NCBI GenBank assembly: GCA_013202725.1
Contig: JABMRH010000258.1
Location: forward strand, 1 to 7,023
Direction: 5' to 3'
Length of the DNA stretch: 7,023 bases
Origin: Desulfobacteraceae bacterium
GTDB taxonomy: Bacteria; Desulfobacterota; Desulfobacteria; Desulfobacterales; ETH-SRB1
Position 1 is the first letter of the stretch, and each line of letters starts with the position of its first letter. Below the pieces are notes generated by a model. That model was given only the letters and a program-made list of their open reading frames with translations, searched no databases and was not told where the DNA came from. Of the stretch, positions 1-7,023 are shown one piece after another. The translations under genes were made by a program, and so were the position numbers.

Positions 1-1
1 G

Positions 2-70
2 GATAATATAAATATCCTGGCCGATAGCGCTATAAAAAAGGCGCTAAATGCATTTGAAAAAATAAAATAA
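2..70 (+). CDS. 3' end of a gene of unknown identity (partial)
   Basis: An open frame enters from the left edge and gives 22 residues, ending in NAFEKIK, before a TAA at 68-70. The residues are consistent with the C-terminal helix of a soluble protein (ADSAIKKALNAFEK), but this is too little to assign a family. The next gene is on the opposite strand and ends 16 bases away, so the two genes converge. No hairpin followed by a T-run separates them. The frame could be open by chance; the helical composition and the stop falling just before the neighbouring stop make a real gene end more likely than not. Confidence 0.5.
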   Translation, partial: DNINILADSAIKKALNAFEKIK

Positions 71-86
71 GGTGTGTATGGGTTTG

Positions 87-875
87 CTATAAATTTTGTT
101 CAATAACCTTTTCTTTTAGATAGTTAAAGACATCAGGCCCCTCTTTTGAGGCTTTTTCCTTGCCTATTGCTATCTGGTGCATCAGCTCAATTTTTCCTTT
201 GTCAAGACTGCTGATCTGCCTGTCAATAAGCTTCAGCAAATTATAGGTTAAGCTGTACATTACAACAGGGCCAAAAAGATCTTCATTGTTTTTGCCTTTG
301 CTTAAAGCGCCAATAATATGGTGATCGCCTGTTTTCATTGCCTTTGGCGGAGGACTGTATTCGAGCAGTTCGGCAAACAGTGTAAGACATTCAATCACGC
401 CGTCAGCATCCCCTCTTTCCAGCGCTGCTGTGCCATCCTTCCCAATCTCCTCGATATCAGATTCATTATAGGAAAGATCCAGCATATCAATGCATTCTTT
501 CTGTATAGTTTTAACAGATTCCTCCCTTTTACTGAGAACCACATCTTTATCATTTAATATCTTGATAATATTTCGTATGTTAAGCATTTCCTTGACAGTT
601 GGACTTTTACGCAACACAACATCTTCGACTGTAGTATTGTAAATGGCAAGCCCATTATCAAGAACCAGAATCCTTTTCAGATCACCATTTTCCTGCAAAA
701 TATAGAGATCAAGATCACGCTCCTGTATGAATTGATAAGAACCCATTTCAAGAAGACTGCGCATTGTTTGCTTGTCAAGCTTGCGGCCACTGTCGGGCGG
801 TCCGATAGAATTGAGAATAACACCTGTCATTTTATCGATCTTGATCTTTTTCAAAAGATTTTCTTTAAAGGACAT
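87..875 (-). CDS. Hypothetical soluble protein, 262 aa
   Basis: I do not recognise this family. The product is hydrophilic, with no signal peptide and no hydrophobic stretch long enough for a membrane span. Residues 1-80 look like a small alpha/beta unit (MTGVILNSIGPP near 16-27, then alternating strand-like stretches to AIYN at 77-80). Residues 95-135 are charged and helical, and 140-175 form an acidic helical stretch. The C-terminal third has a PPP run (175-177), DHH (184-186) and further helices. I chose ATG at 873-875 because GAGGTG lies five bases upstream. A GTG three codons earlier would lie inside that ribosome-binding site. The gene runs divergently from citrate synthase and ends in TAG. 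Codon use and composition resemble the neighbours, with no sign of transfer. Being a gene is fairly certain; function is unknown. Confidence 0.8.
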   Translation of the reverse strand: MSFKENLLKKIKIDKMTGVILNSIGPPDSGRKLDKQTMRSLLEMGSYQFIQERDLDLYILQENGDLKRILVLDNGLAIYNTTVEDVVLRKSPTVKEMLNIRNIIKILNDKDVVLSKREESVKTIQKECIDMLDLSYNESDIEEIGKDGTAALERGDADGVIECLTLFAELLEYSPPPKAMKTGDHHIIGALSKGKNNEDLFGPVVMYSLTYNLLKLIDRQISSLDKGKIELMHQIAIGKEKASKEGPDVFNYLKEKVIEQNL

Positions 876-928
876 GCTTATCACCTCTTTTTTTCTGTGA
901 TCTTGGTGTGGTAAAAATTTAATGCTTT

Positions 929-955
929 TTTATAATTTTAGGCCATCAAAGTCAA
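929..955 (-). promoter_or_regulatory. Candidate promoter of the minus-strand hypothetical gene
   Basis: Read on the minus strand, TTGACT (955-950) is followed by 15 bases and TATAAA (934-929), or by 17 bases and TAAAAA. This resembles a sigma-70 promoter about 55 bases upstream of the ATG. The -35 element overlaps the end of the TCAATTAA duplication. The region is AT-rich, so chance matches to the -10 element are easy. Confidence 0.4.
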
Positions 956-967
956 TTAATCAATTAA
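952..967. repeat. Tandem duplication of TCAATTAA in the divergent promoter region
   Basis: TCAATTAA occurs twice with no gap (952-959 and 960-967). It overlaps the candidate -35 of the minus-strand gene and lies about 35 bases upstream of the candidate -35 of the citrate synthase operon. Adjacent half-sites of this type can bind a regulator, but this may equally be slippage in AT-rich DNA. Confidence 0.4.
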
Positions 968-1001
968 TAAAGGTATAGACAGGATAAAATCAAATTACCG
1001 G

Positions 1002-1030
1002 TTGCTTATCATAAAGATTATGTATATATA
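1002..1030 (+). promoter_or_regulatory. Candidate promoter of the citrate synthase operon
   Basis: TTGCTT (1002-1007), 17 bases, then TATATA (1025-1030) fits a sigma-70 layout. Transcription would start near 1037 and leave a leader of about 60 bases. It is the best-looking match in the gap upstream of the five-gene block, but the alternating TA run makes the exact -10 register uncertain. Confidence 0.4.
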
Positions 1031-1049
1031 TTTTAAGTTAAGCATTTCG

Positions 1050-1059
1050 CTCAATTGAG
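1050..1059. promoter_or_regulatory. Perfect 10-bp palindrome CTCAATTGAG in the leader
   Basis: The ten bases are identical on both strands. They lie about 20 bases downstream of the candidate -10 and 39 bases upstream of the citrate synthase ATG, where a repressor would typically bind. The central CAATT also occurs in the nearby TCAATTAA copies. A site this short can arise by chance, so operator function is only a suggestion. Confidence 0.22.
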
Positions 1060-1080
1060 GTGTTGCTACTCGGGTTCAGA

Positions 1081-1096
1081 GGAATAAAGGAATAAA
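1081..1096 (+). promoter_or_regulatory. Duplicated ribosome-binding segment before citrate synthase
   Basis: GGAATAAA is present twice in tandem (1081-1088 and 1089-1096). The second copy supplies AAAGGA with about seven bases to the ATG, which is ideal spacing and fixes the start. The first copy, within AGAGGA, lies too far upstream to drive initiation efficiently but could act as a standby site. Confidence 0.55.
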
Positions 1097-1098
1097 AT

Positions 1099-2382
1099 AT
1101 GGATGATTATGCAAAGATAATATATAAAGGCAAAACATATAAAGTCCCTGTTGTTGAAGGCTCGGAAGGGGAAAAGGCTATAGATATTTCCAGCCTTCGC
1201 CAAAAGACCGGTTTGATTACACTCGATCCTGGATTTTCCAACACCGGCAGCTGTATCAGTTCAATTACTTATTTAGATGGTGAAAAAGGGGTTCTGCGTT
1301 ATCGCGGCATACCGGTTGAGCAGCTTGCCGAACACTCAAGCTTTACAGAAACTGCCTATCTTTTGATAAACAAAGTTTTGCCGACAAGAAAAGAGCTCAA
1401 TCGCTTTTCAGTTCTGTTAAATGACCACTCCCTTGTGCATGAAGATATGCAGACTTTTTATCAGAACTTCCCAAGGGCTTCTCATCCAATGGGCATTCTG
1501 TCATCAATGGTAAATGCATTAAGAAGCTTTTATCCGGGACTTCAGACCACAGAAGAAGAGATTAACATAATGGTTACGCGTCTTCTCTCAAAGATCAGGA
1601 CCATGGCGGCAATGTCTTATAAGATATCAAGAGGCCACAAGGTAGTTTATCCCCGCCACGACCTGTCATATTGCGCAAATTTCCTGAATATGATGTTTAA
1701 TAATCCGGTCAAACCTTATAAGATTGATAAAGATATTGTTAAGGCCTTGAATGTTTTCTGGATTCTCCATGCCGATCATGAACAAAACTGTTCCACATCT
1801 GCCGTAAGGGTTGTCGGAAGCGGAAGGGTTAATCTTTACGCTGCAATTTCAGCGGGAATAGCTGCGCTCTGGGGGCCCCTGCACGGCGGAGCAAATCAGG
1901 CGGTTATTGAAATGCTATCAGAAATACAAAAAAGCGGCGGCAAATTAGATAAGATTATTAAGAAAGCTAAAGATAAAAATGATCCTTTCAGATTAATGGG
2001 TTTTGGACATAGCGTATACAAAACCTATGATCCGCGCGCCAAAATAATGAAAAAAATGTGTGATAAGGTTTTAAAAAAGCGCAAAACAAAGGATCCTTTG
2101 CTTGACCTGGCAAAGGAGCTTGAAGAGATTGCGTTAAATGATGATTATTTTAAAGAGCGCTATCTTTATCCGAACATCGATTTTTATAGCGGTATAATGC
2201 TGCGCGCCATGGGCATTCCTACAAATATGTTTACCGTCATGTTCGCCATCGGCAGGCTGCCCGGATGGATCGCTCAGTGGAAAGAAAGTGTTGATGATCC
2301 CAAATGGAAACTAAGCCGCCCCCGCCAGATCTATATTGGACCGACAAAAACTGAATTCATTCCCATTGATAAAAGAAGGTAG
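1099..2382 (+). CDS. gltA: Citrate synthase (type II, GltA-like)
   Basis: This cytoplasmic enzyme condenses acetyl-CoA with oxaloacetate to form citrate and CoA. At 427 residues it matches the bacterial hexameric GltA class in length. It has that class's N-terminal beta domain (about 1-50, with DPGFSNTGSC at 43-52) followed by the all-helical fold. The catalytic triad is present: H262 in GPLHGGAN, H304 in GFGHSVY and D361 in NIDFYSG. They align with H264, H305 and D362 of the E. coli enzyme. Oxaloacetate and CoA contacts are also kept, including HADHEQNCST (224-233), R313 in YDPRA, R386 in GRLPGW and R407 in SRPRQ. The residue after H304 is Ser where many bacterial enzymes have Arg; eukaryotic enzymes have Ala there, so activity need not suffer. 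The TAG stop abuts the next gene's ATG. A 2-methylcitrate synthase is possible but less likely, because the N-terminal domain is of GltA type and no prp genes are nearby. Confidence 0.95.
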   Translation: MDDYAKIIYKGKTYKVPVVEGSEGEKAIDISSLRQKTGLITLDPGFSNTGSCISSITYLDGEKGVLRYRGIPVEQLAEHSSFTETAYLLINKVLPTRKELNRFSVLLNDHSLVHEDMQTFYQNFPRASHPMGILSSMVNALRSFYPGLQTTEEEINIMVTRLLSKIRTMAAMSYKISRGHKVVYPRHDLSYCANFLNMMFNNPVKPYKIDKDIVKALNVFWILHADHEQNCSTSAVRVVGSGRVNLYAAISAGIAALWGPLHGGANQAVIEMLSEIQKSGGKLDKIIKKAKDKNDPFRLMGFGHSVYKTYDPRAKIMKKMCDKVLKKRKTKDPLLDLAKELEEIALNDDYFKERYLYPNIDFYSGIMLRAMGIPTNMFTVMFAIGRLPGWIAQWKESVDDPKWKLSRPRQIYIGPTKTEFIPIDKRR

Positions 2383-3033
2383 ATGGACAAATCAGATCCT
2401 TTGATCGCACATATAAAGGCTGTAGCAAAAAATATGTTTCACGGATCCAGAGGTAGCCACGACTGGGACCATACGCTTAGAGTGTGTAGTTTGTGTAAAC
2501 GGATAGGAGAAGCTGAAGGAGCGGATATGGTTGTGCTCCTTATAGCGGCACATCTGCATGATATCGGCAGGTGTTTTCAGGATGTGGCATGCGGCGGAGT
2601 TTGCCATGCTGAGAAGGGCGCGCAGATGGCATGGCCCATAGTGAAAAAACTTCCCATTTCTGAAAAACAAAAGGAAAATATTATCCACTGTGTCAAATCC
2701 CACAGGTTTCGAGGAAACCATGGCCCGGAAACAGTTGAGGCAAAGGTGCTTTTTGATGCAGACAAATTGGATGCCATCGGCGCAGTAGGTGTAGCCAGGG
2801 CATATCTCTTTGCCGGCGAAATCGGCGCAAGGCTTCATAATCCTGACTTAAGTATTGAAAAATCCAGGCCGTATTCAAAAGATGACACGGGTTTCAGGGA
2901 GTTTAAAGTTAAGCTCTCCAGGATAAGAGACAGGATACTGACAAAAGAAGGAAGAAAAATAGCAAATAAGCGACATGCTTTCATGAGAAATTTTTTTAAA
3001 CGGTTTTTAGAAGAATATGAAGGAAAGGGGTAA
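2383..3033 (+). CDS. HD-domain phosphohydrolase (YedJ/YpgQ-like)
   Basis: A cytoplasmic 216-residue metal-dependent phosphohydrolase of the HD superfamily. The expected metal ligands are visible: H30 in SHDWDHTLRV, H59-D60 in HLHDIGR, and D127 in DADKLDA. Other family-typical residues are H75, H102 and H107 in IIHCVKSH. The layout, including the DADKLDAIGAVGVARAYL stretch at 125-142, matches the uncharacterised E. coli YedJ group. The related Bacillus YpgQ is a nucleotide pyrophosphohydrolase, so activity on nucleotides is a reasonable guess that suits the purine genes downstream. The C-terminus (about 170-216) is strongly basic and helical. The ATG directly follows the citrate synthase TAG, and AGAAGG inside the end of that gene serves as its ribosome-binding site, so translation is probably coupled. 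The family call is firm; the substrate is unknown. Confidence 0.85.
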   Translation: MDKSDPLIAHIKAVAKNMFHGSRGSHDWDHTLRVCSLCKRIGEAEGADMVVLLIAAHLHDIGRCFQDVACGGVCHAEKGAQMAWPIVKKLPISEKQKENIIHCVKSHRFRGNHGPETVEAKVLFDADKLDAIGAVGVARAYLFAGEIGARLHNPDLSIEKSRPYSKDDTGFREFKVKLSRIRDRILTKEGRKIANKRHAFMRNFFKRFLEEYEGKG

Positions 3034-3059
3034 ATATTAATATTATGAGCATTAATATT
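3033..3059 (+). promoter_or_regulatory. 9-bp inverted repeat with the cyclohydrolase start codon in the loop
   Basis: AATATTAAT (3033-3041) and ATTAATATT (3051-3059) are exact reverse complements around a nine-base loop, ATTATGAGC, that holds the ATG at 3045-3047. The upstream gene's stop codon shares the first stem base. The only purine-rich ribosome-binding candidate, AAGGGG at 3025-3030, is 14 bases from the ATG, which is too far unless the stem folds. An all-A/T stem is weak, so a role is uncertain. Confidence 0.3.
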
Positions 3060-3725
3060 GTAGAAAAAATCGACGATTTTGTAAAGGTCAGGCATTTACT
3101 TGTGAGTGTCTCAGATAAAGAGGGGCTTGATGATTTTATTCCTGAGCTCCTTAAAATAAATCCTGGAATAAAAATATTTTCCACAGGCGGCACGTACGGT
3201 AAAATAAAGGAGATACTTGGCGCAGATGCCGCATCCTGCCTGAAACAGGTCTCAGATTACACAGGCCAGCCGGAAACACAGGGCGGTCTTGTAAAGACTC
3301 TGGATTTTAAGATATATCTTGGTCTTCTTACCGAAACATATAACGAGTCACACAAAAATGACCTGGCAAGGACTGGCTCTGTGCCGATTGATATGGTTGT
3401 CGTCAACCTCTATCCTTTTAAGGAAACCATATCAAAGCAGAATATCTCAGTCGAACAGGCCAGAGGCAATATAGATATCGGAGGGCCATGCATGATAAGA
3501 GCCTCCGCAAAAAATTTTATTAGGGTTGCGTCGGTTGTTAATCCTGTTGACTATGAAATGATTATATCGGAACTAAAGACAAATAATGGATCAACCTCCC
3601 TTAAACTTCGCTTTGGTCTGGCAAAAAAGGCTTTTGAACATACAGCCGCCTATGACCGCACAATCGCAGACTTTTTGGTTTCTAAATCATTTGATGATGT
3701 AAGGGGATGTTATAAGACAATATAA
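3045..3725 (+). CDS. purH: Stand-alone IMP cyclohydrolase (N-terminal half of PurH)
   Basis: It closes the ring of FAICAR to give IMP, the last step of purine synthesis. The 226 residues cover only the MGS-like cyclohydrolase domain that forms the first 200 or so residues of fused PurH. Visible motifs are SVSDK (21-25), STGGT (46-50), NLYPF (121-125), GNIDIGG (141-147), IRASAKN (151-157) and EHTAAYD (198-204). The four residues tied to catalysis in the animal enzyme are kept: K84, Y123, D144 and K156. The usual DGRVKTLHP motif reads GGLVKTLDF (80-88), losing its Arg and its His-Pro. The start lacks a well-spaced ribosome-binding site; no other start keeps the SVSDK region intact, so ATG 3045 stands. 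The gene ends 12 bases before the formyltransferase and in the same frame. Domain assignment is firm; full activity is likely but not certain. Confidence 0.9.
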   Translation: MSINIVEKIDDFVKVRHLLVSVSDKEGLDDFIPELLKINPGIKIFSTGGTYGKIKEILGADAASCLKQVSDYTGQPETQGGLVKTLDFKIYLGLLTETYNESHKNDLARTGSVPIDMVVVNLYPFKETISKQNISVEQARGNIDIGGPCMIRASAKNFIRVASVVNPVDYEMIISELKTNNGSTSLKLRFGLAKKAFEHTAAYDRTIADFLVSKSFDDVRGCYKTI

Positions 3726-3730
3726 AGGAG
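3724..3730 (+). promoter_or_regulatory. Strong ribosome-binding site separating the two PurH halves
   Basis: AAAGGAG at 3724-3730 overlaps the TAA stop of the cyclohydrolase gene and lies seven bases from ATG 3738. This near-ideal site argues that the formyltransferase is initiated independently. It makes it unlikely that the TAA is a sequencing error in a fused gene. Confidence 0.75.
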
Positions 3731-3737
3731 ATATAAC

Positions 3738-4988
3738 ATGACCGAAAATCTTAAAAAAATGTATACAACGATAATGGATGATCATTTTACTCCAAAAATG
3801 GAGATTAGTTTTATAGATCATGATAAAAGGCAAACCCTTTTTTATGAAAAGGTTGCCTGGACTATAGACAATGTCAAAAAAGGCTTAAGATACGGTGAAA
3901 ACCCGGGGCAGGAAGCTGCATTATACAGGCTGGTGAATGGAAATCTGATTTTGGGAGAAATCGAGACCATACAGCCGGGCAAATATCTGGCTTCAGATAT
4001 TGAGCTGTTGCAGTCCGGCAAGCATCCAGGCAAAACCAATCTGACCGATGCCGACAATGCTTTGAATATTTTGAGATATTTTACGGATAAGCCAACGGTA
4101 GTCATTGTCAAGCACAACAACCCTTGCGGCGTTGCCCAGTCTGATTCGCTGGAGAATGCCTATAAAAAAGCATATATGGCGGACAGGATTGCGGCCTTTG
4201 GCGGATGTATTGCGGTTAACATCCCCGTTGACATGGCTACGGCCGAATCAATAAGCAAACAGTACGCCGAAGTTGTTGTTGCCCAGGATTTTGAAGAAGG
4301 GGTTATGAATATTTTCGAAAAGAAAAAGAATCTCAGAGTAATCAGAATCGACAATATCAACAGGCTTCAAACTTTTGTCGGCAAAAGATGTGTGGAATTC
4401 AAAAGCCTGATAGACGGAGGCATTATTGCGCAATGGTCTTTTGTCCCGTCTGCCCGTTCCATAAAAGATCTCATCCTTGCAGAATGTGAATACAAGGGAA
4501 AAACATATAAAATAAATCGAAAGCCCACAGACCGTGAATATGACAATATGCTCTTTGGCTGGCTTGTTGAGTCTGGGATTACGTCAAATTCCGTTATTTA
4601 TGTAAAAGATAATGTTACCGTTGGAATAGGAACAGGTGAACAGGATAGAGTGGGTGTCGCAGAAATCGCAAGAGACAAGGCATACCGGAAGCTTTGCGAC
4701 CGTTATTGTTTTGAAATGCACGGCATACCTTATAACAATCTTAAAGAGCGTGATAAAAAAGAGGAAATCGATAACAGGGTGACCGATGAAAAGGGCGGGA
4801 TGATCGGCGCCACCATGGTCAGCGATGCATTCTTTCCGTTCAGGGACGGCGTGGATGTCGGAATCCGGGAAGGGATTACCTCGGTTATCCAGCCTGGAGG
4901 ATCTTTCAATGATTATCAATCAATCGAGGCATGCAACGAGGCGGGCGTTACAATGGTGTATACAGGTCAAAGGAGCTTTAAGCATTAA
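3738..4988 (+). CDS. purH: Stand-alone AICAR formyltransferase (C-terminal half of PurH)
   Basis: It transfers the formyl group of 10-formyl-tetrahydrofolate to AICAR, giving FAICAR for the cyclohydrolase encoded just upstream. Key features are LRYGENPGQ (50-58), the catalytic K125-H126 pair in VKHNNPCG, AAFGG (152-156), N284 in TSNSV and R304 in EQDRV (matching N431 and R451 of human ATIC), SDAFFPFRDG (362-371), IQPGGS (384-389) and the terminal SFKH. At 416 residues it is longer than the roughly 330-residue domain of fused PurH. The extra length is an N-terminal extension of about 45 residues, an insertion near 315-357 rich in charged residues, and a smaller one around 232-262. It starts in frame with the cyclohydrolase, one TAA and 12 bases later. 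The extension may help it pair with the separate cyclohydrolase; that is a guess. Confidence 0.92.
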   Translation: MTENLKKMYTTIMDDHFTPKMEISFIDHDKRQTLFYEKVAWTIDNVKKGLRYGENPGQEAALYRLVNGNLILGEIETIQPGKYLASDIELLQSGKHPGKTNLTDADNALNILRYFTDKPTVVIVKHNNPCGVAQSDSLENAYKKAYMADRIAAFGGCIAVNIPVDMATAESISKQYAEVVVAQDFEEGVMNIFEKKKNLRVIRIDNINRLQTFVGKRCVEFKSLIDGGIIAQWSFVPSARSIKDLILAECEYKGKTYKINRKPTDREYDNMLFGWLVESGITSNSVIYVKDNVTVGIGTGEQDRVGVAEIARDKAYRKLCDRYCFEMHGIPYNNLKERDKKEEIDNRVTDEKGGMIGATMVSDAFFPFRDGVDVGIREGITSVIQPGGSFNDYQSIEACNEAGVTMVYTGQRSFKH

Positions 4989-5016
4989 ACAGTGGTCGGG
5001 GAGCAGGAAGTAAATC

Positions 5017-6972
<1,956 letters not shown>

Positions 6973-7000
6973 TTAGTGCCTGAACGAAAACCCCCTCTTT

Positions 7001-7023
7001 TTGTCATTTCGACCGAAGGGAGA
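7001..7023. repeat. Left part of a probable dispersed intergenic repeat (cut by the window edge)
   Basis: TTGTCATTTCGACCGAAGGG continues with AGA to the edge. I recognise TCATTTCGACCGAAGGGAGA as the opening of a short dispersed repeat that recurs between genes in several bacterial genomes, usually as one arm of an imperfect palindrome. It holds a small inverted core, TTCG-AC-CGAA. It starts 28 bases after the last stop codon, where such elements commonly lie and may help end transcription. Only one copy is visible, so the repeat call rests on recall of the motif. Confidence 0.5.

Noticed and set aside
25..53. TAGCGC/GCGCTA inverted repeat near the left edge as a terminator for the converging genes
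   Set aside because: It falls inside the open frame of the partial gene, has a six-pair stem with an A-rich loop, and lacks a T-run after either arm in the right direction.
318..557. Open frame of 79 codons on the + strand opposite the hypothetical gene
   Set aside because: No ribosome-binding site or recognisable motif. The minus-strand frame is longer, has a good start site and ordinary protein composition.
1021..1030. Alternating TA run as a microsatellite or phase-variable tract
   Set aside because: At about eight bases it is too short for likely slippage and is better explained as part of a -10 element.
2392..2838. A 148-codon open frame antisense to the HD hydrolase gene
   Set aside because: It lies wholly inside a gene with clear catalytic motifs, shows no domain features, and its Cys/His/Phe-rich composition is typical of an antisense shadow.
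3723..3737. The break between the PurH halves as a sequencing error or decayed gene
   Set aside because: The downstream gene has its own strong ribosome-binding site at ideal spacing and an added N-terminal segment, and both halves keep their catalytic residues.

Overview
The window is moderately AT-rich bacterial DNA. It holds a tight block of five co-directional genes on the + strand, about 84% of the window. Upstream are one oppositely oriented gene of unknown function and the last 22 codons of another + strand gene. My best guess at source is an anaerobic Desulfobacterota-like (former Deltaproteobacteria) organism. This rests on the divided PurH, the citrate synthase plus acetoacetyl-CoA synthetase pairing, and the dispersed-repeat-like sequence at the right edge. 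No rRNA or other phylogenetic marker confirms it.

Layout. Positions 2-70 are the 3' end of a + strand gene of unknown identity. It converges on a minus-strand gene (875 to 87) for a soluble 262-residue protein I do not recognise. The 223-base gap from 876 to 1098 lies between divergent genes. It carries a plausible promoter in each direction, an 8-bp tandem duplication, a perfect 10-bp palindrome and a duplicated ribosome-binding segment. The + strand block follows: citrate synthase (1099-2382), an HD-domain phosphohydrolase starting on the next base (2383-3033), a stand-alone IMP cyclohydrolase (3045-3725), a stand-alone AICAR formyltransferase (3738-4988) and an acetoacetyl-CoA synthetase (5017-6972). 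Gaps are 0, 11, 12 and 28 bases, so a single transcript is likely. The last 23 bases look like the truncated start of a dispersed intergenic repeat.

How the genes fit together. The two middle genes perform the last two steps of purine synthesis (AICAR to FAICAR to IMP), which most bacteria carry out with one fused protein, PurH. Here the two halves are separate genes in the same reading frame, divided by one TAA and a strong ribosome-binding site. They are flanked by two acetyl-CoA-linked enzymes: citrate synthase, which condenses acetyl-CoA with oxaloacetate, and acetoacetyl-CoA synthetase, which activates acetoacetate and releases AMP. The HD protein belongs to a family with at least one nucleotide pyrophosphohydrolase, so it may act on nucleotides, but that is inference. 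No CRISPR array, insertion sequence, tRNA, rRNA or recognisable riboswitch is visible. The main points for a second look are the divided PurH and its altered cyclohydrolase motif, the coupled citrate synthase/HD pair, and the inverted repeat that places the cyclohydrolase start codon in a loop.
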